From the NCBI GenBank assembly GCA_013397455.1, contig VYZB01000135.1:1993012-2057011 (forward strand): 64,000 bases of DNA, read 5' to 3'. Source of the DNA: Crotophaga sulcirostris (lineage: Eukaryota > Chordata > Aves > Cuculiformes > Crotophagidae). The position numbers and the translations under genes are program-made. Positions within the stretch are counted from its first letter, which is position 1, and the number at the start of each line of letters is the position of its first letter. Positions 60,501 through 64,000 of the stretch are shown piece by piece. The notes under the pieces are model-generated. The model ran no database searches and was not told the origin of the DNA. It saw nothing but the letters and a program-made list of their open reading frames with translations.

Positions 60501-63500
60501 ATTCAGAAAGCAAAGGTTGCTTTCCTTTCCCTTTCTCATCCAGGACCCTGGGCTTGCTGCTCAGCCTGGGAAAGGCTAGGTAACATCACACCGTTCCCCT
60601 GTCTGTGTGTATGAATATTTTATGTCATGCATGCAGTTTATGAAGCACTTAGAGCCTGCCCCTGTGACGTTAACCTCCAAACCTCATCTCTCCCACCACA
60701 TCCCTGGGATAGCTGTCATTCTTCTGGCAGAAGGAAGCAGTGGAGGAGGAGAGCTCCATATGGAGTCGGTGTGTGTGTCCAAACTTGTTTGCTATTCAGT
60801 GTAGTTATAGTACTTTGAAACTGTCCTAACATCCTGCTGTCTGGCATTGGCTTCACCACCGAAGAGCTGGTGCACGCTGGCTGGAGAGAGAGATGTTTCT
60901 GTTATATGGCAGCTCCCAAATGGCCTCGCTGTGTAAAATACTAACTTATTGTTGCTGATCTTATGGATCATTTTACAGTATCTCAAGCTGTCTTAACACA
61001 CAAGGAGAATACATTTTCTATGCCTGGCTATTTCACTGTTATTTTTTTTGATTGAAAACTCAAGTTTTTGGCTAAATGAGTATTTTTAGAAAATGCCTGC
61101 TTTCCTCATAAAATTTTTTTGGTCAAAACCTAACATTTCTTAACTTTTGTCTGGAAGGCTTTAATTTCTGTGACAGTCATTGTATGAAAACAACTTGCTG
61201 CTCAAGTTAACAGTTTTTTAAAAACAACAATTAGGATTTTATTTTGGAATCTTCCTGTTTTCCAAAGAGTTTTGTGTTTGAGCAGCCCCTGTGCCGAGCC
61301 CTGGTTCAACAAAAGCTGTTCATGTGCCAGGCCATGAGGCAAAGGAGAAGATGGATAGCAGTGGTGCCTTTGTGGCTGCTCATTGTTCAGGAGAGTAACC
61401 ATTAAGCAAAGATGGCTTTAAGACAAAACCAGCAAAGAACCATTTTTTTTTTTTTTTGGTGATATATGTTGTGGAAAGCCTTTCTTGCTTCTTCATCCCA
61501 GAACTTCAAGGTCTGAAATACTTTCAGGTAGACTTTGAGGGTTTTTTTTTCATCTATGTGTCCATGACTTAATTGAGATGAAGCAGTTAGTAGAAAGTTG
61601 TGTCAGCAGCAGGCAGGACATGAAGACCCAACTCAAGGCATCAGACATAAAGTTCCTGTGAGCTCCCTTTCTGTTTTCCTCACTTCTTTACCTCTTTTTC
61701 TCTTTGCAATGAATGAGGATCCTGTCCCCTATAGGGTCCCAAATTGAGTTTTCATGGAGTAACCTTGCAACTTGAGCTAAAACTGGTTTGCCTGTTCCAG
61801 CAGGTTAGAACAAAGAAAACAGGCCCTATTAGAAAATGTATGCCTATGATTTTAAGCACAATCTGGCATGTAATTTCATTCTCATTAAAACATGCCAGCT
61901 GGTAAAAGACTAGCTCTAACAGAGACTTGAGATGAATCTCAGCAAGTTAACATGCTTTTAACATGTCCTGCTCCATCATTTACAAAGACCTTTTGGAGAA
62001 CAAACACTTGTGATTGTTAATGGTGCTGCCTGATCTGCTGCAGCACATGGGGCATTTCCCAGTTTCTGTCACCACTCCCTCTTGCAGAAACACAGAATAA
62101 CAAACCCAAGGAACAGCTTGAGAGCCCCTGTCTCATGTACAGGTATGACCTGATTGAACAGGGCAGAGTTTCTGTCCTTTAGTAGTAGCATCCATGCAGG
62201 TGTGGCTGCTTTGGTGGATAGATTTCCTTGCAGAGATTCCACCCTTGATCAGAGCAAGTTACAGGCATGACCACCTTGGGCAAATCCTGTTCTGGGATGA
62301 TGGTAAATACTCCAAAATGGAAATGGGAAGGAAGAGGGACCTTGAATTAGCCCCTGCCTGATTCTCTCTAGAGGAATCCAATTTGATTTTCCCCACAGGC
62401 ACACCAGATCTCCTTACCTGACTATGGCAGCTCTTTGAACTTGAACTGGCCAAGCCTATGGGCTAAAATCTACATGGACACTCTTACCTGGGCTGACAGG
62501 CAGCTCATCCCCCAAACAAAGCTGACTTCATAGCGTTCCTTCCTGAATATGGAGAACTACTATGGATTTCTCCCACATAACATGTAAAGTTGGCACACTG
62601 AGTTGGGCTTTATGAAAAACAGAAATACAGAGGGGTTGTTTAAATAAACAGGAAGGAACAGCATTTTTCAAAAGTCCCTTCCATGTGCTGTGCTGCTTCA
62701 GCAGAGAAGCTGGCTAAGACAAGGCACAACTCTGTCAGCCTCTCACACACCTGCACTTCTCCTGGTCTTCTACCAATCCAGCGATGTGTTTCACAGGGAC
62801 ACCTTTGAATTTCACCCATGTGAGTCCACAAAGTAAATAAAAACTCTTTATGACTGACTTGGACAAATGTTCACCCTTGACTTGACACCTGATGACTTAC
62901 ATATCCCCTCAAATGTCTGCACTGATGGGCAGACCCCCCAGGGCACTGTTGGCATGCTGGCTGGCAGCACAGAGACATCTGTTTAAGAGATTGGTGCACA
63001 TGCATCATAGTTTATTTCTTGTGGCAAACAACTACAGACCTGTGTAGCATTTAATTAAGGCACACTAGCAAATCCTTCAAGCAAAGAAGGCCTCTACAGG
63101 CAGTGCCTGCCACAGATGGTGCTCAGCATTTCCGAGTGGGCCAGGTTTTAACCAGATCTGGTGCAGAAGCCATATGGCTTCTGCTGCTTTATTGTTAGGA
63201 CCACATCAAGTGATATGAGTTTGGGTCGAGGGCTGTGGTGGTATGGTCAGTCAGCTCACCAACTGACAAATACAGCTCCAAAAATGGACACATAAATGAC
63301 AATCATGTAGATGAGTTACTGTTGAAGACCCCTGAGCTGAAGGAGATCAAACCACTCCCTTGTTCATGGAAAGTGTGAAAGTGTGACCAACATTTCTAGG
63401 AGAAAAAGGAGCATTTCAAGATGAACAGCAGTACATACCACCAGCCCAAATCCATTTCTTTAGCCACACTGACTACGAAGTGTGAAGAGGATATGCTCTG

Positions 63501-64000
63501 AACTAGGGAAATCAATATCCTCAGCTGCTTGCAGCAAGAGAAGCCCCACTGGGCACCTGTAAGGACTGGCAGGGATCTTCTTCTGCTCCCCACCTTGGGG
63601 GAGAGGGTTTAATACTTTTGCTTGAAGGAAGTTCGTGGTGGGCATCCCAGCTGGGGCCCCAGTGCGACGTGAAAGTATTTCATGGCATCAACAAGGGAAG
63701 GGGAGACAGCTGGGAGGTGGATGCCACCTCTGAGCAATGGTGGTGGGAAGCTGTGAGCCATTGAGGGTGTCTGGCCAAGAGCCTGGTGGCTGCATTAAGC
63801 ATAGCTGTTGGTAGGCTGTTTATCATACACTGTGCAACCAGCCACTAATCAACAGCAATTACTATGTTTTTACCACTTCCAAACAATGTTAGTTGCCGAC
63901 TGTGTTTTCTGTCATAATGTAAAAAACTGACAGTCATTAGATGAAAAAAAAAAAGTCTTTGCAGGGATTTTCTGCTTTTCTTTTAAAGTTAACAGGTGTT
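57532..64000. other. Intergenic to window end, no gene recognised
   Basis: About 6.5 kb with no recognised repeat apart from a small pentanucleotide run. CDKN1B, the expected next gene by human synteny, is not in view. Confidence 0.5.
58574..58594 (+). repeat. GTTGT pentanucleotide microsatellite
   Basis: Four perfect GTTGT units plus a partial one. It is short and likely polymorphic. Confidence 0.8.

Noticed and set aside
46535..64000. CDKN1B or its exons, expected from human synteny
   Set aside because: No sequence resembling the cyclin-dependent kinase inhibitor is visible; it probably lies beyond the window.

Overview
The window looks like nuclear DNA from a bird. It has AT-rich intergenic and intronic sequence, two short GC-rich promoter islands, genes split by introns, and many 5'-truncated CR1 LINE fragments that end in the avian CR1 tail (ATTCTATG-like). 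It also carries several solo LTRs of avian endogenous-retrovirus type. There is nothing prokaryotic: no operons, ribosome binding sites or CRISPR arrays. The exact species cannot be read from the sequence.

Two genes are supported. CREBL2 lies on the + strand at 6,062-23,287 with four coding exons (5, 66, 49 and a fraction codons) that join to a 121-residue bZIP protein. Its promoter is a roughly 400-bp GC-rich island holding three ZNF143/THAP11-type motifs. GPR19 lies on the - strand; its whole 416-residue class A GPCR is in one exon at 37,881-39,131. A well-formed non-coding exon sits upstream at 45,866-45,999, and a second GC island at about 46.1-46.5 kb, broken by a 92-N assembly gap, is the likely GPR19 promoter. 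The convergent CREBL2/GPR19 order matches human 12p13, as I know it, where DUSP16 lies beyond CREBL2 and CDKN1B beyond GPR19. Neither neighbour is visible here.

Layout: 1-5.7 kb is intergenic, with an LTR and CR1 pieces. 5.7-6.1 kb is the CREBL2 island and exon 1. 6.1-17.0 kb is intron 1, with three CR1s packed into its first 1.3 kb. 17.0-23.3 kb holds exons 2-4, with an LTR in intron 3. 23.3-25.3 kb holds the 3' UTR and then a CR1 with a decayed reverse transcriptase. 25.3-37.8 kb is intergenic, with two solo LTRs that have exact target-site duplications, an AT-rich tandem repeat and CR1 fragments. 37.9-46.5 kb is GPR19. 46.5-64 kb is mostly featureless intergenic DNA with three CR1 pieces.

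The most unusual structures are repeats placed around the genes. CREBL2 is bracketed by an inverted pair of CR1-plus-unique-tail units (about 4.8-5.5 kb and 23.95-25.3 kb). The GPR19 coding exon is bracketed by a direct pair of about 250 bp (36.95-37.2 kb and 39.45-39.7 kb). I did not find a clearly novel gene system; the findings are regulatory, structural and repeat-related.
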